Shown here: positions 23,201 to 34,516 of the stretch, in pieces
How the letters are laid out: each line of letters begins with the position of its first letter
How positions within the stretch are numbered: position 1 is the first letter of the stretch
Source of the DNA: Zingiber officinale
Lineage: Eukaryota; Streptophyta; Magnoliopsida; Zingiberales; Zingiberaceae
Reading direction: 5' to 3'
Assembly: GCF_018446385.1 (NCBI RefSeq)
Contig: NC_055990.1
Coordinates: 29,411,891-29,475,890, forward strand
Length of the DNA: 64,000 nucleotides
Notes under the pieces: model-generated
What the model saw: the letters and a program-made list of their open reading frames with translations, nothing else
What the model was told of the DNA's origin: nothing
The model's database searches: none
Position numbers and translations under genes: made by a program

Positions 23201-24672
23201 TTAAATCCTAAAAATCACAAAAATATTTGGTCAAGATCAATTCCTTAAAATCCCCATGAATTTTGTATGCCACGATAGTGTGGACGTATACAAAATCAAA
23301 GAGGTGATTTTATCCATTAATTTTATTATCTCGTCAACTTTACTTTATGATGAATAAAATTAATAATTGATCTGTCTTTGATCAAATATTTGATCAAAAA
23401 CTTTTAATTTAAAATAACATTGATTCCTCAAAACAATATTATTTAAATTCACCAACACCTCAAACACCGTGAATTTTGCATGCTACAATAGTGTGGACGT
23501 ATACAAAACTTAAACATTTGTAAGAGGAGGGTTTTACCCATTAATTATCTTGTCAATAAATCTTTATTACAAATAAAATTACCTCAAACACCGTGAATTT
23601 TGTATACCACGATAGTGTGGATGTATACAAAATCAAACATTTGTAAGAAGAGTTTTTAATTTTATTATCTTGTCAACCTATTTATTTGACAAATTAATAG
23701 TTGGTTTTCTTCAGTCACACAAATAATAGCAGTGACTCCGATGGGGAGGATACTATTAGACGTGCCTAAGTGTATACCATTACTTGACACTAAGTCCATT
23801 AATAAGATTATGCCCCTTCCGATGGGGAAGATCACACGCTCTTAATTAACTTCCTATAGTCATCCAAAATGGAAGTTTAATCTAGTGATCCGCAAACAAG
23901 CTCATCCGATATGGAGGAAGACACTCAGAGCCAACGCGCAAGTTTGTTGCATCACTTATAAACCAGTAATGGAGACCGTGGAATTTATTTAAAATAAATC
24001 CCTCTCCCACTTAGTTATTTAAAGTGAGGAATTTTGACTATGCTAGCCTACTTAGCATGCATACTAACAAGCACACACAACACAGCATAAAAAGTAATAA
24101 ATAGAAAAACTAATTTTCAACTATTATGGCTTTTATCTATTGTTGTCCTCCGTGTGTCGCCAACCCTAGCTGCTGCCATCTTTGGCCACCGCCACTGGGT
24201 CTAGTTGTCGCATCCATCTTGCTCCTTGTTCCGCTGCGCCTCTGATCCTCAAAAGGTTCCACGCCTTGCAAGATTCGATCCGCGACATAAATAGAATTTT
24301 ACATTTTTTGATCCTATATTCCTCGAAGGAATGTACATGTAAACTAGATCGAACATAAAATAAAATTTACATCCATCGATCCTATATTCCATAAAAGGAA
24401 TGTACATGTAACTAGATCAAAAAATAAAATCCTAATAAAACTAAATACAGCTCCTGCTGTATTTTATAATACAATCATGCACACACAATAAAATGCCCTT
24501 GACATGTCCAAGGGTCCAATCACACACATAATAACTATAAGCCATAATAGTTGGATCCTGCATTCACAAAGTTAGCACATCCTACTATTAACCTGCCTAA
24601 ATTATGTATGACATGTGCAAAATTAAACTAATACCAAATACACAGAGGCAAAACCCTAGCTCTGATACCAAT
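23201..24672 (-). other. Element A leader with triplicated motif and intact primer-binding site
   Basis: Noncoding. Three copies of a roughly 40-bp motif (CCGTGAATTTTGTATGCCAC ... GTGTGGACGTATACAAAA) occur at about 23252, 23467 and 23590; C and D have one each. The block 23700-24300 is nearly the same as D 3130-3730. The reverse complement of 24655-24670 reads TGGTATCAGAGCTAGG, an intact PBS for initiator Met tRNA, two to three bases from the LTR. Confidence 0.85.
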
Positions 24673-27089
24673 TGTTGGTTGCTACTCGGAAAACCTAGAG
24701 GTTCCACTGTACAAAAATTTTGTACAAAGGTCTGAACCTTTTCCTAGCTACTATGTGTTCTTTTAAATTAAATTTTGGATCGCCTGCGGAACTTAACACG
24801 TTTGATCCAAAACTTAATCTATTCGTTCTTTTAGGTTTTGACTTGGGTCTCCTGCGGAACTTAACACGTTCAACCCAAATCACCTTAAGTTATTAATTCC
24901 ATTAAATATTAATTTTCATAATTGGTTCCCAGTACTGACGTGGCGAGGCACACGACCTTCTTGGATATGGGAACAACCACCACCGACTAGACAAAACCTT
25001 TTATGGAAAGCTAATATTTAATTTCCTAAAATAACTTTAGGTTAACAGAAAAAAACAATCAAATCACAAGGATAAATAAAACAAAAGAACATAACATCGA
25101 AAAACATATTCAAAATACTAGAATCGTAAGCCTCTTGTATTTGGTATTATTTCCATAAATAACTAGTATGATACGGAAAGGAAAAATTACTAGTTATACC
25201 TTCTAGAAAGACCTCTTGATCTTCTACCGTATTCCTCTTCTAACCTCGGACGTTGTGTGGGCAACGATCTTCCGAGATGAAAAAACACCAACCACCTTCT
25301 TCTCCTCCTAGCTAGGTTCGGCCACAATAAGGAAGCTTTACCAAGGATGAAGAACAAAACATCAACCAAGCTCCAAGAGATGCAAGCTTTCTCTCCTTCT
25401 TCTTCTTCTTCTCCAAGTAGTATCCGGCCACCACAAGAGCTCTAAGGGAGATGAAGGATTCGGCCACCACAAGAGGAAGAGAGGGAGAGGATGATGGCCG
25501 GCCACAACACCAAGGAAAAGAGGGAGAGAAATAATAGAGGTTGTATCTCATGAAGGCACCCCCACCCCTTCTTTTATATTCCTTAGCCTTGGTAAATTAG
25601 AAAATTTAATTACAATAAAATTTCCTTAATTTCCTTGACATGATTTAATTGAGAAAAGTAAAATAAAATTTCCCAATTAAACTATAATGGTCGGTCACAT
25701 CATGGAGAAATAAATTAGACAAGTTTTAATCAACAAATTAAAACTTCCTAATTTGTCTTTGGAAATTTTAAAAAATAAAATTTCTCTTTATAATCCCTTC
25801 ATGGTTGATAAAAAGAAATTTCTATAATTTTAATTTTTTAACATGTGAATAATTTTTAAAGAGAAAATAAAATATTTCTCCAATCTACAAATAAGGAAAG
25901 AGATTTAATCTTTTTCTTTAATCTTTTGTAGATCCTTTTCAAGAGAGATATTTTAATTTTAATTCTCTTTAATAAATTATATCTTCCACATAATAAAAAT
26001 TAAAATTAAAATTCTTTTTAATTTAATTATGGCCGGCCCCTCTAGCTTGGGTTCAAGCTAGGGCCGGCCACCCTAAACCATGCTTAGGCCGACCCTAGCT
26101 TGATTCCCAAGCTAGCTTGGCCGGCCCCCTTTAGATGGGTATAGAAGGTGGGTATAGGTGGGTATAGTACTCTATAAATAAGAGGCTACGATAGGGACCG
26201 AGAGGAGGAATTGATTTTGGTCTCCCGATAAAATTAAGTATCCCATGTTCGCCCCGAACACACAACTTAATTTTATCAATAATAATTCATTCCACTAGAG
26301 AACTATTATTGAACTACCGCACCAATCCCAAATTATATTTTTGGGCTCCTTCTTATTATGAGTGTATTAGTCTCCCTGTGTTTAAGATATCGAATGTCCA
26401 CTAATTAAGTGAGTTACTGACAACTCATTTAATTAATGTCTTAGTCCAAGAGTAGTACCACTCAACCTTATCATCATGTCGGACTAAGTCCACCTGCAGG
26501 GTTTAACATGACAATCCTTATGAGCTCCTCTTGGGGACATTATCAACCTAGTATCTCTAGGACACAGCTTCCTTCTATAATCAACAACACACACTATAAG
26601 TGATATCATTTCCCAACTTATCGGGCTTATTGATTCATCGAACTAAATCTCACCCTTTGATAAATTAAAGAAATAAATATCAAATACATGTGCTTGTTAT
26701 TATATTAGGATTAAGAGCATACACTTCCATAATAACTGAGGTCTTTGTTTCTTTATAAAGTCGGTATAAAAGAAACTACCTCTAATGGTCCTACTCAATA
26801 CACTCTAAGTGTACTAGTGTAATTATATAGTTAAGATAAACTAATTCCTAATTACACTACGACCTTCCAATGGTCTGTTCCTTTCCATTTTGCTCGTGAG
26901 CTACTGTTTATAATTTATAAGGTACTGATAACATGATCTTCTGTGTGTGTCACCACACATCATGTTATCTACAATATAAATTAATTGAGCAACTACATTT
27001 ATCGTAAATATAGACATTTGACCAATGTGATTCTTATTTCTAGATAAATGTTTATACCAAAAGCTAGGCTTTTAGTATACATCCTAACA
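24673..27089 (-). repeat. 5' LTR of element A (2417 bp)
   Basis: Same ends and same length as 17600-20016. The right edge is followed by the second copy of the target duplication TTCTC (27090-27094), after which element B gag resumes. Confidence 0.93.
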
Positions 27090-27094
27090 TTCTC

Positions 27095-27487
27095 CTCTTG
27101 GACGAATGAGTCATTCTCCTTGGGCTCCTCCTCTCCTTGGATTGGTGTAAGACTCTCATGAAGCGCAATTACCTTTTTCCAAAGGTCACTTGCGTTATCG
27201 TATTCACCTACATTCAATATCGCATTAAGAGGTAATAAATTAATTAAAATTTTAGTTACCTCCTTGTCCGTCTCTGATTGCTACCTTTGCTCCTTGGTCC
27301 AATATCGACGTCGGAGACGTTTTCCCTTCTTGTCCGTTGGAGTTTTAAACGGTTCCTTCAATTCAATCCATTGGTCCCAATTCATTTGGAACCACATCTC
27401 CATGCGCTTCCTCCAATAGTCGAAGTCCTCGCGCTCGTATGGAGGTGGGATTCGGATGTCCCATCCGAGAGGTCCCTCCGACTCCAT
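27095..27487 (-). pseudogene. Element B Gag, N-terminal third
   Basis: The start is taken at 27487 (MESEGPLGWDIRIPPP). The copia-type Gag opening YEREDFDYWRKRMEMWFQMN (the "FDYW...RM" pattern of plant Gag) is followed by WTKEQR, an in-frame TAG, then EVTKILINLLPLNAIL and ASDLWKKVIALHESL (the DLWxKL motif). It runs into the element A junction with an acidic stretch (GEEEPKENDSFVQEE). The frame continues at 17599 after removal of A. The defects are the single TAG and the insertion. Confidence 0.82.
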
Positions 27488-27534
27488 CTTCTTCCTCTAG
27501 TCGCTCTCTTGGCGATTAGTCCAACAAGAGCTCA

Positions 27535-27550
27535 CCTTGCTCTGATACCA
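27535..27550 (-). promoter_or_regulatory. Primer-binding site of element B
   Basis: The reverse complement of this stretch is TGGTATCAGAGCAAGG, complementary to the 3' end of plant initiator methionine tRNA. It starts two bases from the end of the right LTR. Confidence 0.9.
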
Positions 27551-27552
27551 CT

Positions 27553-28550
27553 TGTTGGGACCTTGACGTCCGCTAGAGGGGGGGTGAATAACGTCTCACC
27601 CAAATCGTCGCTTCCTACAATGGTTAGTGTGCACAGCGGAAATACAAGATAAACACTAACAATAGAAAGCAAACCTAACACGTTGATTTAACGTGGTTCG
27701 GAGATAGAGCTCCTATTCCACAGCTGTCTATAAGGTGGACGAGCCCGATCCGTCGGTGGATGATTCCCCGGAGAACTTCCAGCTAGCTCGCGTAGCACCT
27801 TGTGGGTGGAGAAACCTCGCCACAACCTCGTACAAGCACGCTAGATCACTTGGGCACTTGGAGACTCTAATTAGGGTTAACCACCACTAATTTTGTTAAC
27901 TTCAACCAAGCTTCCAATGCTTGGTTATATAGGTCACGGGTTAGAAAACCCCGCCTACCAGTCGACTGCCAAAACATGCAGTCGACTACCCTTCGTGGAA
28001 ATTCGACCGTTGCAGCCCAAAGGCTCGATAGCAACCCTCTGTTCGCTACCAGTCGACTGCCCCAGTCGACTGCACCAGTCGACTGATGAAACCACCAGTC
28101 GACTGCTACAGTAACGCTACCGTAACGCTACAATACTGCTACAGTAAACCCTAATTTTGGGATTTTACCCCGAGTACATTCACTCAGCACTCGTTCTCGC
28201 CCGACCAACCTAGACCTAGCCTTCTAGCCTCCTCCATCAGCCTTGCGTCCCTCGGATGCCTCCCCATCCTTCACGTCTTGCCTTCTGGAGCTTCCATCGG
28301 CCTTGTCATTGTTGTCGGATCTTCCTTTGCCAAGAGGTCGCACCTCCGGGACTTCATCCATTGCCAAGTCACACTTGGAGTTACGTTGCCAAGACTACAT
28401 GCTTGGACTTACACCGCCAAGACTCACCCTTGGACTTTCCTTGTTGTACCTGTATCCTGCACACTCACAATGCATATCAAATACAACAATAAACCTAACT
28501 TAAACCTTTTCCCAAACATCAAAACCTAGGGTACCCAGATTGCTCCAACA
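27553..28550 (-). repeat. 5' LTR of element B (998 bp)
   Basis: It begins TGTTGGGACC and ends GCTCCAACA, followed by TTTTC and then the last piece of the C LTR. It carries a single copy of the roughly 80-bp unit that is doubled in the left LTR, and six CAGTCGACTG-type palindromes (one mutated to AGTCGACTAC) at about 27957-28110. Confidence 0.92.
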
Positions 28551-29068
28551 TTTTCTTCTGCATCATGCTAGTTATTTTTCTTTGTTAGAATTCCAAATAC
28601 AAGAGGCATTAGATCTAGTTTTTCGAATTAGTAATTCGTGCTTGTGTTTTTCTTTTTTTTTTCGAATTTGTGATTCGATTGTTCTTTTTGGTTAAACCTA
28701 GAGTTATATAAGGAAATTAAATATTAACTTTCCTTAAAATGCTTTGTCTATGAAGTGGTGGTTGCTCCCATATCCAAGAAGGTCTTGTGCCTCGTCATGT
28801 TTAACCTAGAAGCTAATTTTAGAAATTAATATTTAATGAAATTTATAATGTAGATGGATTTGAATCAATAGTATTAAGTTCCGCTTGCGATTCAAATCTA
28901 AACCATTAAGAATAGATAAGTTAAATTTGGAATCAATGATGTTAAGTTCCGTCTGCGATTCCTAATTTAACTTCTAAAGAACACAATAGGTTATTTAGGA
29001 AAGGTTCGACACTTGTACAGAATTTTTGTACAGTGGAACCGGTACGATCTTCTTAGGATTAACCAACA

Positions 29069-31018
29069 GTATTATCCCGCTCGATACTATTTGATTGCCG
29101 AGTAAGCATTTTACGGTCACCCGATCGACATTTTCAGGTCGCTCGGTCCCATTTTACGGCCATCCGATCGACATTTTTCCGTGATTCGGTTGACATTCTC
29201 CCGATGCCTCGGTGGGCATCTTCGTAGTCACGCGCTCGACACCGCTCGCCCAATGTCTCCACCTGATCGCCATCCTGTTGATTGCCATGTCAGCACTTTC
29301 TCGGTTGCCCGCTAGGCATCGCTCGCTCAGCTCGACATCCCACGTTTCACTCGGTCGATTATCATTTTACTCGTCGCTCGCTTGACGTTTTTATCGCCTG
29401 CTGGGCGTCTGTCCGGTTATTGACTTGCTATTATTTTTTGTAGTCCGCTCGGCATTGCTACCATCTCTCATGCGACACAATTACTATAGTGATCGCTTGT
29501 GTGGCATTGTTAAGTGGGTTTCAGCGATTTGACTCTGTTATCGAGAGTGATTCAGCCTTTGCGATAGACTGTCCAGTCAGTCAGACTTGCAGTCTCCTTT
29601 GACTAGACTTGAGAGGGAGACTTGTGATACAGATATGTCTGAAGGACCCTTGAGGAATTAGGAGAAAAGAGAGGGACATTTTGGTCATTTCATATTTTGA
29701 GGGTTTTGGTATTAGAAAAGGCACTTTTCATCACAGAAAGGAAGGGGGTTTTTTTTGCTTCGGTCGCCACGAGGAAAGGGGGGTACGAGCTTTTCTTCCG
29801 CCGCCATCCGCTGGGCATTCACGTCGCTGCCTCTGCCTGAGCTCATCGGCACATCGATGAGACATATCCCTCTAGGTCGTTCCAGGTCGACGCCACCGCA
29901 CCGCCTTTGCCTCACGCACGTCAGGCGACCCTGGCGTTAACGCCGCCAACTTCTCCCTCTCGGACTCACGTCGTCGCGAGGTTGGCTCGCGCCGCCAGCA
30001 GCTGCTGCCCTCTGGGCCCTGGAAACCCACACATCGCCACCGGTGCCGCCTCCCCTTCCCCCCTGTACACTGGCAACATTGTCGCCTTCGGCGACCATTG
30101 CTCTCTAGGACATCGCTTCCAACGGCCGCCACCTCCAGCGGTCGTCGGCAGCCAAGCGCCGCCTCCAACTCATCTTTTCCGACGCCCACAGCCGCTTACT
30201 AGTCATCACTTCCTCGTCTACTTCCACCGCTTCCTTCTGGCTTCAGACGCCGCACTGCCTCCTAGACTCCGATTAGCGTTGGACAGATCTCCGATCTACC
30301 CCTCTTCCTCACAGCCCTTGTGGTCAGGCGACGCCGCCCTCCCAGTCGTCCTCACTATAGTTGGCTTTCGACGTAGATATGACATCTGATCCACCGTTGT
30401 GTTTCCGGCCGTCTGTTGTGTTTCCGGCCATCGAATTGCTGTGTTTTGCGCTTCGTACCACTATTATGATTGTGAGCCATTGTTATTAGCCGACCTATGA
30501 GCCGTTATTGTGTGTTGTATTCCGGCCTGCGCATCATTCTCATATTCCGGCCTACGTGCCGATGTTATATCTTGGTTTGCATGCCGTCTTCCAGGTCCAT
30601 ACCTTGTCCGACTCGGCGCAGTCAGATCCAACGCCATGATCAGCTCATCGTCTACCAGAGGGCGCCCCCAGAGGTCAGGATACGTTCTCCATTCTTATTC
30701 TATACGCATTTCACTATTCTACTATGCATTCGGCCCCTTATATATTCGCTGGATCTGCCTCGAGCATCGGGATAGGGGGACCGGGACAACCCGATCACTG
30801 CTGCAGGTGACATTGACCAAAGAACTTTTGACGACTTGATCAACATAGAAGATAGATCACCACCCCTCTTCACTTTGGGTCATAGAGATACAGTCAGTAT
30901 TCCAACCACACCACTAATAATTCCATTTTTACATATTTCTGACAGGATCAGTGGGTATACATCTCCATTAGTTGAGGACACCCAAATCAATTTCACAAGG
31001 AATCGACAGATCAGTTAG
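29069..31018. repeat. GC-rich repeat-like region of unknown origin
   Basis: The first 600 bp is built from loose repeats of CGCTCGACAT/ATCCGATCGACATT-like units; 29640-30400 is GC-rich with chance open frames; 30400-30620 repeats GTTTCCGGCC / TTCCGGCCTGCG / GTGAGCCATTG / ATGAGCCGTTATTG units. I recognise no protein family in any frame. The composition resembles the LTR or untranslated parts of plant Ty3/gypsy elements, but I found no matching second copy, PBS or PPT, so this is only a suggestion. Confidence 0.35.
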
Positions 31019-31825
31019 CACGAAAGTCAAATAATTATCTATAATAGTAAACTCGATTCTCTATGTTCAGTTAATTCAGTAAGAAAGTTAAATAGTTAGG
31101 ACAGTCATTATGTTCAGTTAATTCACAAATTAATTAATTTTATATCAATTAATTCGATAATAGATCAAATTAATCAATTTGATTGGTGATAAAATTGGAA
31201 TTGGATTTGTCCGGAAAAAAAATCTATTTAATCGATTTTAATTTATTCAATTCAATCATTTCACACCCTATTTATTTTTTTTCCTCTCTTCCTTAAACAT
31301 AGATGGAAATACGACTTAATATGTTTAAATCATGCTCAAATTGATATAATATAAAGCAGTTTGACTATAATAGTTTCGATCAAAATTATAATAATAATAT
31401 TTGAATAAAAGTATTTAAAATAAAATACAACGGAGTAGTGTTTTAATAATTTATTAACTTGAACATCTTCTAGTTCTAGGAGCGCCTTGAGATTTTCTGA
31501 TAAAACAAGTTATCCATGCGCTTGTTGTGCTTGTCGAGGTTCGCAATACCATTGTTTCTGTCCTATCCATCGTCCGCTGCTGTGCAGTTTCCACTTAACA
31601 ACGACACAAGTCGAGTCCATCTTCCTCCTCTCTCTCTCTTTCTCTTTCTGTGTGGAGCACTAATAGCCCCCAACCTACCTATTTTGTCTTAAGGGAAAGA
31701 GTTAGGCATGAGTAGTTGACTAGTTGTGAATTGCTAGTTTTCAATTAAGTGAGACAGATAAATGATCATTTGGAATAACATATTACCAGACTGTTTAGCT
31801 TTAAAGCTTGTTAATGGCCTTCAGA
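31019..31825. other. AT-rich spacer downstream of the PPR gene
   Basis: I see no gene or structured RNA. It contains a short CT-rich run (about 31624-31650) and probably the 3' untranslated end of the PPR gene next to 31826. Confidence 0.5.
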
Positions 31826-34177
31826 TTATGAGATTTTCCTCGAGTTTGAAGAAAAACCACCTGTTGCCAATTGAGAATATTTATGAACATGTCTTGGACT
31901 CTTGGCCTTAGAAAATATATGTATCACATTACCTCGCTGAAGGCATATGAGCGAGGCATCATGCAACATCTCCCTCGCTTTTCTATCAGGAGTGCAACCA
32001 GCCCTTTCCATCTCACGATAGATAATTGGAACCTGAAGGCATTCCAAGAAGATCAAAGGAACTCAATCAGTAGGTTCATATCTCCTTCCGAACTGTCACA
32101 CAGGAAAATTTCTGGATGAAATCTGAAGTCAAGCAAGAGAAAATTAAAGTTCAAGCAAATTATATGTACTTACCGAAGCGAAAAAAGAGTCAAATTAATG
32201 CATAGTAAAATACTTGGCAAAATCAATGAGACTAAATTTTACTTCCATAATCATTTATTCTACTATGCTCGACTGGATATAATCATAAGAACAAACAGAA
32301 AAGGGGAAAAGAAGCTGACCTCGTCATATTTTCGAGCCCTCATAAATGCTTTCATTAAAGTACAATAAGTAATCACGTCTGGACTAATCCCCTACAGAGA
32401 CAACAATAAGTTTTCCTGTTAATTGTAATGTAATACAAATGGAAAAATAACTAAAAAGAGGGAGTACTAGAAGATCACATAAGTAATTTGATATGGTTCG
32501 GCAAAGTACTTACACTCTCCTTGATGTGTTCAAAAACCGTTGTTGCTTCCAAATGCTTTCCAGCAATACTAAATGCATTCATCAACAGATTCAACATTAT
32601 AAGGTTTGGTTCAGTTCCATCATCTTCCATTAGCTGAAGAACTTTCAAAGTTTGTTCACAAAGCCCCTAATCAACAATGTAAGAATACAAATAATCAATT
32701 AGTTGAAGAATCTTGACAGTTATTTCTTAAAAGAGAATGATCCTAAACTCAAAATAATAGAAGCCATCTCAATTAATACAAGCAAGCACATGAATGACCA
32801 AAATAATCAATTCCTATGAAATAAAAGTGTACAAAGACAAATGTAGGAATGTATGTATGCATATAACCAAGCATAGTAAAGGTTCAAAAGATCATACAGA
32901 TGAAAGAAAGATCAAGTATTAACCACACGGATAGACTAACAATTTTTTTTCATGCAAACTGACAATTTTAAACAAAGGATAGACGGTCCTTGTACCTGCT
33001 GCGCATATGCATTTGCTAATACACAAAAAAGGCTAGCAGACATTTGTATGCCTTTAACTTTAAGTGCAGCGACACACTCCTCAGCATTTTGAAACATACC
33101 ATACTGGCCATATATATCGACCAAAACTGAATATATTATGCCACTTTCTGTCATTCCTCTATATTTCATACCCTTGAACAAGTTTTTTATGTCATCCCAT
33201 CTTCCCTGTTCTCCTAAACGACTAATGATAGTGAGAAATATCTTAGGATCAGGGTATAAACCTTGCTCTTGCATTTCAGTAAAGAATCCAAGGGCACGTT
33301 CCAAGTCACCAGCCCTGCAATGCCACCTAATCAGCATGTTCCAAGTTGTGATGTCTGGCTTTAGTCCTTCACTGCGCATTTTGTCAAACACCTTGACTGC
33401 TTCATCCAATTGATCATACTTTCCGAAGGTATCGATCATATCATTGTACATTCTCACGTCAGGCACAATGCCAAGCTCACGCATCTCCATTACCAGCTCC
33501 ATAGCTTTCTTCCACATGCCATTGTCCCGATAAAGCTTAATGATTTTGCTATACACAAAGGAATCCAGTCGAATTCGCTTTGCCTTCATCTCTCCGAGAA
33601 CCCACCAGGTGTCCTCCAGACGACCAGAATTGACATAGGAATCCAAGAGGATGAAGTAGGTCTGTCGATTCCACTCCACGCCCTCCTTGCTCATCTCAAC
33701 AAGCACGCGATCGGCCATCAAAAGCTGACCTTTCCGCAAAAATCCGCCGAGGAGCGCGTTGTAGTCCCTCGAAGTGGGCCGGATGCCCGACCACTTCATC
33801 TCCCGGAAGACCGAGTCCGCCTCGAGTGTCCTCCCGGTGCGGCCCAGCGCGAAGACGAGCCGGCCGTAGGACGCGGCGCTCGGGCGCATCCCTGCCGCCT
33901 CCATCCGGCTCAGAAGGTGCAAGGACCGGTCAAGGCGGCCCTTTGAGCAGTGGGAATGGATCAGACCGTCGTAGTCTTCGCGAGAAAGCTCTCTTTTCTC
34001 GCGTTCTCGAGCGGCTTCATCGTCCAGTAGGACTTTTGAGGCCAAAGTCCAGTTTTTGGGTGGGATCTCCGTAAGTCTGAGGTGGTTGCGGAATTCCTTC
34101 GAGGAGGAGACAAAGCTGCGAGGGGAGGGCTTAGGAGGCGAAGGCTTGAGGGAAAATTCGACGAGCGCCGCGGTCAT
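31826..34177 (-). CDS. P-class pentatricopeptide repeat protein, CRP1-like (four coding exons)
   Basis: PPR proteins bind organelle RNA one nucleotide per repeat and control its processing or translation. Coding exons on the minus strand are 34177-32996, 32666-32514, 32391-32320 and 32032-31826, all with GT..AG introns in phase 0, giving 537 residues. The first roughly 60 residues are Ser/Pro/Lys-rich without repeats (an organelle-targeting type of N-terminus), followed by about 11-12 tandem 35-residue repeats (for example, MYNDMIDTFGKYDQLDEAVK and TWNMLIRWHCRAGDLERAL). The C-terminus has the CTPDRKAREML motif. The order DTFGKY, HCRAGD, RLGEQGRW, LVDIYGQYG and CTPDRKAR resembles chloroplast CRP1 and its relatives, but it is shorter than CRP1 and the match is from memory. 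The last exon may be cut earlier: CAGCGAG|GTAATG (about 31925) looks like a further donor. GC content falls from the first to the last exon. Confidence 0.88.
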
Positions 34178-34516
34178 TCCTCTCCTGGATTCAATTTCTA
34201 CAGATTGGAAAGGCGGAGAAAGGAATCTGCAACTAAGAACAGAGAATGAGGTGAGGAAGAAGGGGTAAAAGGGGTATTTTTAGAAAGCAAATAAATTACG
34301 GGAGGCAAAGTCAAATATTAGCAATTTGGATCGGATTTGATATCATCCTCCCGATAACCCGATCTATTATCCGCTTTCCAGTTTCTACCCGCTAACCCGC
34401 CCAATGTCGGCGTCGGCGCGGCTAAAGCGCGAGAAGACCACATCCACCGTGGCCTTCGCTTCTTATCCCTTTCCTCAGCCTTCGGCTTTCCCACTCCGCT
34501 CGATCGCTTTCTCGCA
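34178..34516. promoter_or_regulatory. Divergent promoter region between PPR gene and SIG2-like gene
   Basis: The two ATGs, both for probably organelle-targeted gene-expression proteins, are only 339 bp apart and face away from each other. A short upstream open frame (ATG at 34398) precedes the SIG2-side start. No clear TATA box is seen, consistent with a TATA-less housekeeping bidirectional promoter (inference). Confidence 0.5.

Larger units (their letters stand above)
17600..27089 (-). mobile_element. Ty1/copia LTR element A, nonautonomous, nested in gag of element B
   Basis: A minus-strand element of 9490 bp. Two LTRs of equal length (2417 bp each) are flanked by TTCTC at 17595-17599 and 27090-27094. 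The PBS (next to the right LTR) and PPT (next to the left LTR) are present. The 4.66-kb interior matches the copia pol of C and D but is broken into short pieces by many indels. The intact cis-acting parts around a ruined pol suggest it last moved using proteins of a relative. Confidence 0.93.
14202..28550 (-). mobile_element. Gag-only LTR retrotransposon B (TR-GAG-like), split by element A
   Basis: The LTRs at 14202-15260 and 27553-28550 both begin TGTTGGGACC and end GCTCCAACA. The 5-bp target duplication TTTTC lies at 14197-14201 and 28551-28555. The orientation is minus: the PBS lies just inside the right LTR and the PPT just inside the left LTR. After removing element A, the internal region is about 2.8 kb. 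It contains one gag gene and nothing recognisable as protease, integrase, RT or RNase H. Plant elements with this layout are known as TR-GAG, which depend on partners for enzymes. Confidence 0.9.
6430..29068 (+). mobile_element. Ty1/copia LTR retrotransposon C, host of a four-level nest
   Basis: A plus-strand copia element: leader 6430-6795, gag-pol 6796-10756, PPT 10769-10777, and a 3' LTR from 10779 to 29068 that is interrupted twice. Removing the Harbinger element (11068-12557) and element B (14202-28550) leaves an LTR of about 2.45 kb, matching D and A. The 5' LTR must lie left of the window, beyond D, because the leader is cut at 6430 by D. C is therefore the oldest element of the nest. 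Its reading frame carries at least six stop codons. Confidence 0.88.
10779..29068 (+). repeat. 3' LTR of element C, split into three pieces by two insertions
   Basis: The pieces are 10779-11067, 12558-14201 and 28551-29068. The LTR begins TGTTGGAGTGTATACT and ends AACCAACA. Continuity is shown by match to the LTRs of A and D across both insertion points and by target-site duplications TAA (Harbinger) and TTTTC (element B). The total is about 2.45 kb after removal of the inserts and one copy of each duplication. Confidence 0.88.

Noticed and set aside
29872-30389. Open frames of 105 and 160 codons
   Set aside because: High GC, overlapping on both strands, rich in Pro/Arg/Ala, with no recognisable domain.
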